Shown piece after piece: positions 47,036 to 55,690 of a stretch of DNA of 64,000 nucleotides (position 1 is its first letter; each line of letters starts with the position of its first letter). The stretch lies in contig CM049992.1 in assembly GCA_016630955.3 (NCBI GenBank), forward strand, positions 620,001 to 684,000. The letters run 5' to 3'. Below the pieces are notes generated by a model. The model did not search any database. It worked only from the letters and a program-made list of their open reading frames with translations, and had not been told where the DNA came from. Source of the DNA: Didymella arachidicola. Lineage: Eukaryota > Ascomycota > Dothideomycetes > Pleosporales > Didymellaceae. A program made the position numbers and the translations under genes.

Positions 47036-47100
47036 TTTTGGTGGGGTCTTGGCAAAAGTGGTCCGCTCGCCCGTGTGGTCCGCTCGCCTGTGATGTACGT
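47036..47100 (-). repeat. Right terminal inverted repeat of Fot1-like element 1
   Basis: Reverse complement of 45235-45299 over all 65 positions, followed by the target TA at 47101-47102. Confidence 0.95.
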
Positions 47101-47130
47101 TAATCTAATCCTTTTTACTAGCCTTATAGA

Positions 47131-50100
47131 TACAGTACCTTGCAAAACCGCCCTCACCTTTTGCATAAGCGACGTCTGTAGAAAGACCCCTGTCAGTCTA
47201 GGATGCCCCCTGCTGCTCTCAGCCAATCGCTGCTGCCGACATCTGCTAGCCCTTATCAAGCTAGCCTACGGTCTTAGGCATCCTTCTTTGCAGAACCGGT
47301 GTAATGTAATGTGTCTATGATGCTGCAATACGTTTGTGATGCTATGCACCATTTATACACAACGCCTTACAAGTGACAGTGACTACTGATGCTTACGGCC
47401 TTGTAGAAGCAAGACCTCCCTCGCTCCGCACACCACTCCAGCGTCCGCCTCTTCTGCTTCCTCTGCTTCCTCTGCTTCCTCTGCTTCCTCTGCTTCCTCT
47501 GCCTCCCACTGTTCTAAGACTCCAAGAGAAGACACAAGATCAGGATGCCCGTCTCTAAGTGCCTGGGACCGCTGTCGCACGCACTGCTGCATCAAGGCTA
47601 TTGCCTCTGCACTGCGACCTAGACACCTCCAGGTGAAGGCAAGATTGTGCATGCTGGTCAGCGTGTCAGGATGGTCTGCTCCCAGCTTCGTCTTGCGAGT
47701 CTTCACCACCTCCACCTCCAGCTCCTCTGCCTCCTTCCACCGGCCTTGGTTCCAGTATGTCGACGCCAGGTTGCCCATGCTCGTCAGTGTGTCAGGGTGG
47801 TCTGCTCCCAGCTTCGTCTTGCGAGTCTTCATCACCTCTACCTTTAGAGGCTCAGCTTTATCTTGTTTACCTTGCATGCTATATGTAACACCAAGGTTGG
47901 CCATGCTGGTCAGCGTGTCAGGATGGTCTGCTCCCAGCTTCGTCTTGCGAGTCTTCACCACCTCCACCTCCAGCTCCTCTGCCTCCTTCCACCGGCCTTG
48001 GTTCCAGTATGTCGACGCCAGGTTGCCCATGCTCGTCAGCGTGTCAGGGTGGTCTACTCCCAGCTTCGTCTTACTCGTCTTCACCACCTCCACAAACAGC
48101 TCCTCAGCCTCCGACCACCGGCCTTGGTTGCTGTATGTCGACGCCAGGTTGGCCATGCTGGTCAGCGTAGAAGGATGGTCTGCTCCCAGCTTCGTCTTGC
48201 GAGTCTTCACCACCTCCACAAACAGCTCCTCAGCGTCCTTCCACCGGCCTTGGTTCCAGTATGTCGACGCCAGGTTGGCCATGCTCGTCAGCGTAGAAGG
48301 ATGGTCTGCTCCCAGCTTCGTCTTGCTCGCCTTCATCACCTCCACCTCCACCTCCTCAGCGTCCTTCCACCGGCCTTGGTTCCAGTATGTCGACGCCAGG
48401 TTGCCCATGCTCGTCAGCGTGTCAGGATGGTCTGCTCCCAGCTTCGTCTTGCTCGCCTTCATCACCTCCACCTCCACCTCCTCAGCGTCCTTCCACCGGC
48501 CTTGGTTCCTGTATGTCGACGCCAGGTTGGCCATGCTCGTCAGCGTGTCAGGATGGTCTGCTCCCAGCTTCGTCTTGCGAGTCTTCACCACCTCCACCTC
48601 CAGCTCCTCTGCCTCCTTCCACCGGCCTTGGTTCCTGTATGTCGACGCCAAGTTGCCCATGCTGGTCAGCGTGTCAGGATGGTCTACTCCCAGCTTCGTC
48701 TTGCGAGTCTTCACCACCTCCACCTCCAGCTCCTCTGCCTCCTTCCACCGGCCTTGGTTCTTGTATGTCGACGCCAGGTTGGCCATACTGGTCAGCGTAG
48801 CAGGATGGTCTGCTCCTAGTCTTGCCTTGCACTTCTCCATCACCTGCTGCTGCAGCTTCTCAGCTTTTTCCCACTCTCCTCCGAGCGAGTACGCATCTGC
48901 CACCATCGACATGCCCCACCACGTGTCCTCGTGCTCTCGCCCCAGCACCTTCCACCGCGCCTTCATCGACGCAGTGGCAAGCTGCTCAGCCTCGGTTGCA
49001 TTGCCTCTCTGCACTGCGTACCATGCCGCTCGATACAGCAGCGTAGCCCATTCTATCAAAACCTGCTTGTCCTTAGGCCGCTGCTTCACGGCCGCTTTGG
49101 CGTGTGCAAAGAGCGGCCCGCACACCGCCCAGTTCTCGTACGCGCCTGTCGGAAACGCTGCGCTGAGGTTGCTGATGAACTGCTGCTTCCACCGCTCATG
49201 CTGGCCGTTCGCTGCCAGCCACGTGCGCGTCGCTAGCTGCACCAGCGCGTGCATCTCAAAGCTCGTCCCGCCAGTCGCGTCTGAGACGAAGCAAAAGTTG
49301 CGCAACGCCACTACGTCGTCTTCGAACGTGTCTTCCTCACTCTCAATGCTTGTGCCAGACTGCGATGCGTCATCCTCCTCTTCGTCGCTGCCGGTAGTTG
49401 CTGTCCCCAACGCCGGCTGGTCGCTCTCGCCGCTTTCCTGCCCGTCTCGCCACCGCAGCAGATCCTCGGGTATCCCCTGCCGATCGAAGAAGCTCATCAG
49501 CGACAGCAACTCAGCCGCCGACGGCTGCGTCTGCCGTATGTACTCGAACGACATCTGCCACGTTACGATGATCGAGTTCGTCGCCTCCCAGTCTCGCCGC
49601 AGCTGTCCGTCGTCATACTCCAGAAGGCTCGTACGCTTCCGCTCACTCTTCCTGTAGTCGTCCAAGTACCTCACAACTGAGTATCGAGGTGCTCTCTGCG
49701 AGATGTACGCTGCTGCCTGTACGAAGGCTAGCGGCATGTACTCCAGCGCTGCAGCCAGCTCAGCGATCCTGCTGTCATCGGCCTGCGTTCCTAGCTTCTT
49801 ATCTAAGAGGGCAAGCGCACTTTGCTCGTCCATCGGCTCTACCTCAATCATATCGCGCTGCTCCACCAGCTTCAGCGCTGCCTGCCTGTTGCGCGTTGTG
49901 ACAACGACCGAGCCGTGATCGCATCGGGGAAGCCACTTGCGCAGCGGTCTAGATGCCATCTTTGGGTCCGCAGCTGGGCGCTCGACAAGAAAGCGGGCAT
50001 CGTCAACACTATCTAGGATGAGCAGCCATCGGTGCTTGCACGCGCGCAGCCAGTCATGCACCAGCTTGAAGATGTTCGCCTGCGGGTCATGCCGTCCGGC

Positions 50101-50601
50101 GAGCTTGACGGCGTCGGCGATGTCTCGTAGGCTCTGCTCGTACCGCGCTGCGTTGCTAGCATACACCCACAGCACCCACGTCTCTGGCGATCGCTCGCGC
50201 GTGCGATACGCGTGCTCGATGGCCAGCTGCGACTTCCTTGACGACGGTCAGCGATCGATGCTGGTGACGCTGTACCTTACTTACCCCACGCCTCCAAGAC
50301 CGACGAGCGCCGTCCATGAGTCTGGCGCGGCGCATCTCTTCCCGATGTCCTCGAGTATCGTCCCTCGCTCGACAAAGTCTTTGTCGCGCCCGAACGGTAT
50401 CACGAGCGATGGCGGAGGTGGTGTCTCTGGACGTGCTGCAGCGGGGCCGCGGTTAGCGCTTGCTCAAACACCCGCCAAGCTCGGATCCGCTCCTGACCTA
50501 CCGGGACCGGGCGAGTTGTTAAACGTATTGTGGACCGGGCCGTTGATGGTGCCCGCTTGCAACCCACTGTTGTTGTCGCCAAATGCGGCCGTAGATGTCA
50601 T
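47131..50601 (-). repeat. Left arm of the large NLR inverted repeat
   Basis: 3.47-kb arm matching 57551-61020 in opposite orientation. The 252 bp after the stop codon (47131-47382) appear to match 60769-61020 at every base. Matching stops abruptly at the sequence tacagtacct, at position 47131. Identity is near complete in the 3' half of the gene and falls toward the start codon. No similarity is evident upstream of the ATG. Confidence 0.9.
47383..50601 (-). CDS. NLR 1: amyloid-like motif, NB-ARC NTPase, TPR repeats
   Basis: Putative STAND/NLR innate-immunity or allorecognition receptor. Exons 50601-50502, 50435-50285 and 50236-47383 give 1034 residues. Exon 1 encodes essentially only the N-terminal motif FGDNNSGLQAGTING (residues 7-21). 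The NB-ARC domain has a P-loop GLGGVGKSQ at 79-87, a Walker B LLILDSVDD near 155-163, a sensor-like VVVTTRN near 193-199, a GLPL-like MPLAFVQAA near 251-259 and an MHD-position FEMHALVQ near 411-418. An acidic insert precedes the last of these. Eleven TPR units of 42 residues (about 515-976) follow, the last ten nearly identical. The tail has a Glu-Ala-Glu repeat encoded by five 9-bp units at 47455-47499. The motif matches that of the neighbouring PNP_UDP protein, its likely partner. Confidence 0.92.
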
Positions 50602-50680
50602 GATAACATGTGGGCGTAATGCAGCACTATGGTATGCATCAACAGGAGTCTGCAGCTGAGCGTTGCGAATCCTCAGCCTG

Positions 50681-52445
50681 ATGTGCTTGGCTGACCGGTG
50701 AGTGGTTGCCTCAACGCCGGTCTCTTCATCCAGCCTCCCCGCCGCTGCTTGGCCAGCCTTGTCCGGCAGGAGTGCAGCCTGGTCGCTGTCACAGCAAACT
50801 TCTCAACGCGAATATGATGGAAGACGTAAGAGTTGTGCGACTAGGTAGGTTCGACTGCCACGGTTACCGTAGCCTGAACTCATTCTTCAGACATTACAGC
50901 AAATGCGTGCCGAAAGCACGACAAGACGTGGACAGATGTCTTCAAGGTGGTCAAAAACAAAATTCCAACTCGCAACAATCATCTAACGATGTAACAGGAG
51001 CTCGATTCCTCTGAGGCTCAGGTGATGTGGGTCACGCGCGAAAATGACTGAAAGTCCCGTCTGACGCTGCTCAGATTCACATCAACTGAGAGCTACCTCA
51101 ACAACCCTTCAAAGCTCCGAGAAGACCTAGAGAGCCAGCTCAAGGTCCCTCGATCGTTCTTCGACAGGGTGCTTGTTCAGTCGAACGGCTTCGCTGGGCA
51201 CAGCGCCTGGCTCAGCGACAACGAACAACTCGAGTCTTACAGTGAGTAGTATGCAGCACCAGCCGTCACTCTATCGTCTGACTGCAGCTGCGCACCAGCG
51301 TGCTGGTCTCGCTTCACGGTCAAGCAGACGTACGACGAGCTCCGACCGAAGAGAATCTTCACTCCGCACGTCTCCAACCACAAAACCAAGACCGACGACT
51401 GGAATGCTGACATCGCTGTACATGGGCCGCAGAGCCTGCAGCACGGATGGGAGTGGTACGAGATGGGCTTCGTGACCTGCTGGAACGCGTCAGGACATCT
51501 CACGCTTCTGTGCTTTGACGTGCCGGCCAAGTCGCAGTCAGTGATTCAGTCGATGTTCGGTTCGCCCGTCGATACTGCAGATCCGTACGCTGTGTTTGCG
51601 GTCGTATCGGACGAGCTGCTTCGGCTGTATGACAACTCGGTCTGGTCGATCAGGAACCACATCAGTCAATGGGAAGCGGTAGGTATAACGCTCTACGTTC
51701 GTCTGCTTACGGGATAGATGCTGAGCCAAGATAGAGAAGGTCACAAGAGACCGACTATGGCTTGTTGCATGAGATTGCTCGACACGGCGTACATGTTAGC
51801 GAGACGTTGAACGTGGCGGTGCGATCTCTCGGTGCTGTTCGGCAGCATCACCACAGGTTCAGCACAGAGAGACACCTCGTCGATGGGAAGGGTAAGCGCA
51901 GAAGCTGGAACGCTGTTGAAGACCATCTTGACTTCCAACTTCGCTTCCTCGAAGGCTTAGTAGAGCGGTCGCGGGCGAACAACGCTCGCATCCAGAACGA
52001 GATCACCCTTGTGAGTCTGCGACACAGAACTTGTGCTGCATTCCGAGCTCACATTGACAGGCCTTCAACGCGGCAGCCCAGCGCGATAGCAGGATCCAAG
52101 TGCGCATAGGAGAAGACGCCAAAAGAGAGGCGTCGGCGATGAGGGCGATCGCCGTGGTCACGATGACCTTCCTGCCGGCTACGTTTGTGTCTGTGAGTGG
52201 CTTGGTGCGTAGCAATACCGGAGACGACACTAATGGCATAATGCAAGACGCTCTTTGGGATGAACTTCTTCTCTTTTGATCCCAGTGGAGGAAGTGGGAG
52301 TTCGTCGTTCACCGTGTCCCGACACTTCTGGGTGTACTGGGCCCTGTCAGTACCTATGACTGTTGTGACGCTCGTCGTGTGGTTTTGGTGGAATCGATGG
52401 GCAAGACTGTTGTCTGTGTCACAGTCAAAGAACAGAGAGGTGTAG
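50681..52445 (+). CDS. CorA-like membrane protein
   Basis: Nine exons: 50681-50697, 50734-50825, 50891-50946, 50998-51026, 51075-51241, 51299-51678, 51735-52010, 52061-52192 and 52248-52445; 448 residues. The long N-terminal soluble domain includes SYLNNPSKLREDL and VPRSFFDRVL, then LHEIARHGVHVSETL and a charged helix (NAVEDHLDFQLRFLEGLVERSRANNARIQNEI). The C-terminus has two helices, with the CorA signature FGMN after the first (FLPATFVSTLFGMNFF), so a magnesium-channel fold is likely. Many fungi carry divergent CorA-like proteins of unknown transport activity. Apparent stops near 50990 and 51048 fall in introns with good branch points. The first two exons are the least certain. It lies between the two NLRs. 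Confidence 0.8.
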
Positions 52446-52810
52446 TCATGATATGGGAATAACTTGTCCGATGCATGGACGGATGGGAGATGTGATCCCG
52501 ACGCAATGCCAATCTGGTGTCACTACATGTGCTGATTTTGGACATGCCATGTTTGCTGAGATAAATAGCAGATTTAAGCACGTGCCAGGGTCACTGCAAC
52601 ACACCTGTGGTAGGGTGTATTGATGGCTATGCTGTATAGCCAAGACCGACATTGGGGCGCGGCACACGGTTGCTTATACCGATGGCTGCTTCTGGTCCCC
52701 GTCCCACCATAACTTTTGCCATCATCTCAAACCTTGCTTTACTCCTGCTCAAGATCTTCCTATCGAACTATCTCGCACAAGAGCTGTTATTTCATCTTCT
52801 TGCCCGCATA

Positions 52811-53917
52811 ATGAAACCCTCGTATTACAACGTCGGCTGGATCGCGCCACTTCCACTGGAGCTCACGGCGGCCAGGCACATGCTCGACGTCGAGCACGAG
52901 GGAGTGACCGATAACGAGCATCGCTACATCGCAGGCAAGGTTGGGGACCACAACGTTGTCATCGGCATCCAGTCGAAGATGGGCACTAGCGCTGCGGCGG
53001 ATCTGGCCGCGCGGATGCGTCGCGCCTGCCCCAACATCAAGTTCTTCCTCGTGGTCGGGATCGGCGGCGGCGTACCGAGCTACGGCCCAGCAGGCGACGT
53101 CAACGCGATCGTCTTGGGAGACGTGGTAGTCTCCTCCCCGCGAGGCAACCACGGCGGCGTGTTTACGTACGACACCGGCGCATGGGTCGAGGACGGCCAG
53201 CTGAGCAACACGGGACACCTCAACGGCCCGCCGTCAGAGCTCAGCGCAGCTGTCGGCAGTTTGCGATCACGATACGATGGGAGCCAGGGAACAAAGATCC
53301 CGCAGTATGTCGCGCAGATGCGGAGGAAGTTAGATGAAAAAGTTCGGGTTAAGTACGAAGATCAGGGCGCCGATAGCGATCGCCTGTACCAGAGCTACTT
53401 TCCTCACCCGGAAGATGAGCCCAACGAGCTGTGCGACAACTGCTGCGACCTCAGCTTTTGCACGCTGCGGAACAAGCGCGGCGAGGGTGCGGTCAGAGCC
53501 GTCGACACCCCCAAGGTACATTACGGCAACATCGCGTCGAGCAATCAACTGCAAATCTCCGCCGCCATGCGAGACAGGATTGCTGCAGAGCATCAGGCCA
53601 TCTGCTTCGAGATGGAAGGCGCCGGCGTTATACAGAACCATCCCTGTCTGGTGATCCGTGGCATCTGCGACTACTCCGACTCGCACAAGAACAAGCGGTG
53701 GCAGTCTTACGCGGCAGCTACAGCAGCTGCATACGCGAAGGAGCTGCTACTCTCGATGGCGCCGGCTGCTGTAGCAGGGAAGGCGGAGCCTCTGAAACCT
53801 CTCTCGGCTGAAGAGAGTGGGCAGGTACAGCACGTCACGTTTGGGTCCAACAACCAGGGCTTTCAGTCTGGAACCATCTATGGCGGTGTCAGCGGACTCA
53901 CCTTTGGGAGGAAGTAG
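52811..53917 (+). CDS. PNP_UDP-domain protein with C-terminal amyloid-like motif: candidate NLR effector
   Basis: Single exon, 368 residues. Residues 5-315 are a purine nucleoside/uridine phosphorylase-type domain: YNVGWIAPLPLELTAA at the start, phosphate-loop GIGGG at 83-87, FEMEG at 266-270 with the ribose-binding Met-Glu, and base-recognition Asp287 in GICDYSDS. The catalytic landmarks look intact. An insertion around 190-230 has a Cys cluster (CDNCC..C). After a short linker the protein ends with FGSNNQGFQSGTIYG (344-358) and a final GLTFGRK, matching the first exon of both flanking NLRs. In fungal NLRs PNP_UDP is a known N-terminal effector-type domain; here it is a separate protein carrying the matching motif. 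The frame opens earlier, but the ATG at 52811 gives the family start. Confidence 0.92.
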   Translation: MKPSYYNVGWIAPLPLELTAARHMLDVEHEGVTDNEHRYIAGKVGDHNVVIGIQSKMGTSAAADLAARMRRACPNIKFFLVVGIGGGVPSYGPAGDVNAIVLGDVVVSSPRGNHGGVFTYDTGAWVEDGQLSNTGHLNGPPSELSAAVGSLRSRYDGSQGTKIPQYVAQMRRKLDEKVRVKYEDQGADSDRLYQSYFPHPEDEPNELCDNCCDLSFCTLRNKRGEGAVRAVDTPKVHYGNIASSNQLQISAAMRDRIAAEHQAICFEMEGAGVIQNHPCLVIRGICDYSDSHKNKRWQSYAAATAAAYAKELLLSMAPAAVAGKAEPLKPLSAEESGQVQHVTFGSNNQGFQSGTIYGGVSGLTFGRK

Positions 53918-54003
53918 TCACAACAGAAACATGTACTGTACTGTCTCCACAAACAACGCTCATATGTCTTGATCGCTTGTACACAGCCGCAACTAAGATG
54001 GTG

Positions 54004-55008
54004 TTAAATACAGTCATCTACAGGCAAGTCCTCCAATTCCTCGATAGTCCACCCAGAGTGCCTGAAGTGACCTCTTGCGCTTTGTGTCCTGCTGCCGACC
54101 TGGTCGACACACCACTCTAGAAACACGTCAAACCCTTGCGCTGTGTCTTCTTCGTACGTGCTCCAGCTGCGCTTGATGAACGCCTTGAGCTCAGCGAAGA
54201 ACTCCTCGATCGGATTGAGGTCCGGTGAGTACGGCGGCAGGTACATGAGCCTCACGTCTGCGTCAGCACACATCTGCGCGATCCGCTCGGTGTGGTGGAA
54301 CGACGCGTTGTCCATTACGAGCACCGACCTCGGCTCTGGCCACCGACCGCAGTGCTGGAGCAGCTGCTCGACGTAGTCTTCGAAGACGGCGCTGTCGGTC
54401 GAGCCCTGAAACACGCGCGACAGCAGGACGCCGTCCTGCGTGTAGGCCGGCAGTATCTGCCACCGCTGCTCGCGCCGGTACCTGGCGATCTGCACAGGCG
54501 TCGTGCCGAGAGGCGACCACCCCGTCCGCCTGAAGCCGATGCGCTTGTCGCACCCCGACTCATCTACATACACGAGCTGGTAAGAGCGAAAAGAAGATAG
54601 GTTGTGCAGGTAAAAGTCGCGCAGGTCTGCGTTGCGCCCGCTGGCCACTCGACGACACGCCTTCTTTGACCAGCCCGCAGCCTTCAGCGCCCTGCTGACG
54701 GTCGATGCCGTCGCGGTCGCCTCGAACTCATCCCACAGGAAGACCACCAGCTCGTCAAGGTAGCGGTCAGGCTTCTCGAGCAGATGTTCGCGGAGGGCGT
54801 CGAGCATCGGCGGCGTGATGGACCGAGGGCGTCCGCCGCCGTTATAAGGCGCCCTGACGGTGCCGAAGCAGCGCATGTTCGAGCGGATGTACTTGACGGC
54901 ACGAACGCTGCAGTCGGCAGCCTTGGACATCTGTGCAGCAGTGAGCTCTTCACTAACAATCATGTCGTAGATCATCTCGCGCTGCGAGGCAGCCAGGTTC
55001 GGCGCCAT
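54004..55008 (-). CDS. IS630/Tc1-like DDE transposase, apparently intact
   Basis: 334 residues, counting from the ATG at 55008 (MAPNLAASQ). The frame stays open about 80 codons further upstream. An N-terminal helix-turn-helix (MSKAADCSVRAVKYIRSN) and a winged-helix segment (GWSKKACRRV) precede the catalytic core: LVYVDESGCDKR, VLVMDNASFHH and the PPYSPDLNPIEEFFAELK motif with the catalytic acid. No stop or frameshift interrupts it. Clear terminal inverted repeats were not found within 250 bp on either side. It could therefore be a stranded copy or a domesticated gene. It sits between the PNP_UDP gene and the unknown 461-residue gene, inside the NLR inverted repeat. Confidence 0.9.
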   Translation of the reverse strand: MAPNLAASQREMIYDMIVSEELTAAQMSKAADCSVRAVKYIRSNMRCFGTVRAPYNGGGRPRSITPPMLDALREHLLEKPDRYLDELVVFLWDEFEATATASTVSRALKAAGWSKKACRRVASGRNADLRDFYLHNLSSFRSYQLVYVDESGCDKRIGFRRTGWSPLGTTPVQIARYRREQRWQILPAYTQDGVLLSRVFQGSTDSAVFEDYVEQLLQHCGRWPEPRSVLVMDNASFHHTERIAQMCADADVRLMYLPPYSPDLNPIEEFFAELKAFIKRSWSTYEEDTAQGFDVFLEWCVDQVGSRTQSARGHFRHSGWTIEELEDLPVDDCI

Positions 55009-55690
55009 CCTTGGTCGATGTGTGCTCACAGGTGTTGACAGCGGGGTCGCTGAGGCAGCCAGCGAGTCTCTCTGCGTCGCGAGGGACTGGTCCATCATTG
55101 TCGCGCAAGCGCCCGTTCTTGGCTTGTTGCACTTGCTATACCCAACGCGGAAGTGCTTACAGGGTTCTTCGTGAGGTCTTACTAGAGTTTGCGGGGCCAA
55201 CGCCTGCCTACATGCCGCCATAAAGTGCTCCCTAACGCCCCTGCAGATCACGATTCATCGCAAGTGATCTACCACCAAAGCCTACAATACTGCTACGACA
55301 GCGCAACGCACCTCTTCCCAGGTCTCTTGCCCCCTAAAAGCAATCGACAAAATGGGTGTTGCTCTACTGAGTTCTCGCCCTGCCCTGCCAGACCGCATGT
55401 CATGATCATGACAGTCATCTCACGCAAGCCTTTTCATCACCTCTCAGCATTCGGCGGTCGTGAGCGCAAGGGGCTAGTCGAAGACAAGTGGTTCCATGAG
55501 CTTCCTCACGGCTCTCCTTACGTTGCAGGTAGGTGTGCGTGTAACGCCGTGCCTTGTTCTCCGTCGCTACGTTCAAACGATACTGAATGCGCACCTCTCT
55601 ACACGTATCTTGCACCCAGCTTCACTGTATGTGATCTCTAGCTAAGCCGGCACGCTCGCTCACTCACATCCTACTCGGCCGGTGCAAGCC
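55009..55690. other. Intergenic, no gene recognised
   Basis: 5' flank of the transposase and promoter of the following plus-strand gene. The expected transposon end should lie here but was not recognisable. Confidence 0.45.

Larger units (their letters stand above)
45235..47100 (-). mobile_element. Fot1/pogo-like DNA transposon, complete ends, dead transposase
   Basis: An 1866-bp element bounded by TA target duplications (45233-45234 and 47101-47102). Its 65-bp terminal inverted repeats match base for base. Inside each repeat the 13-mer gcgagcggaccac occurs twice, 17 bp apart (45248-45260 and 45265-45277 on the left), probably transposase-binding sites. The internal gene is a Tc1-mariner superfamily pogo/Fot1-type transposase with six stops. 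Its right end lies 30 bp from the left NLR arm. Confidence 0.93.

Noticed and set aside
47640..48900. Regular 126-bp repeats that might suggest a CRISPR or satellite array
   Set aside because: The period equals 42 codons in a continuous frame encoding TPR units, with no spacer/repeat alternation.
47633..49657. 674-codon antisense frames across both NLR genes (second copy at 58494-60518)
   Set aside because: They mirror the TPR and NB-ARC coding repeats, so the predicted protein is an artefact of repeated sense codons. The sense frames have introns, motifs and family features.
50947..51074. In-frame stops (TAA near 50990, TGA near 51048) suggesting that the CorA-like gene is a pseudogene
   Set aside because: Both stops fall inside introns with proper donors, branch points (ctaac, ctgac) and acceptors. 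Splicing restores one 448-residue frame.
51735..51770. Apparent frameshift before DYGLLHEIARH in the CorA-like gene
   Set aside because: Using the acceptor gatag at 51734 keeps phase 0, so no frameshift is needed.
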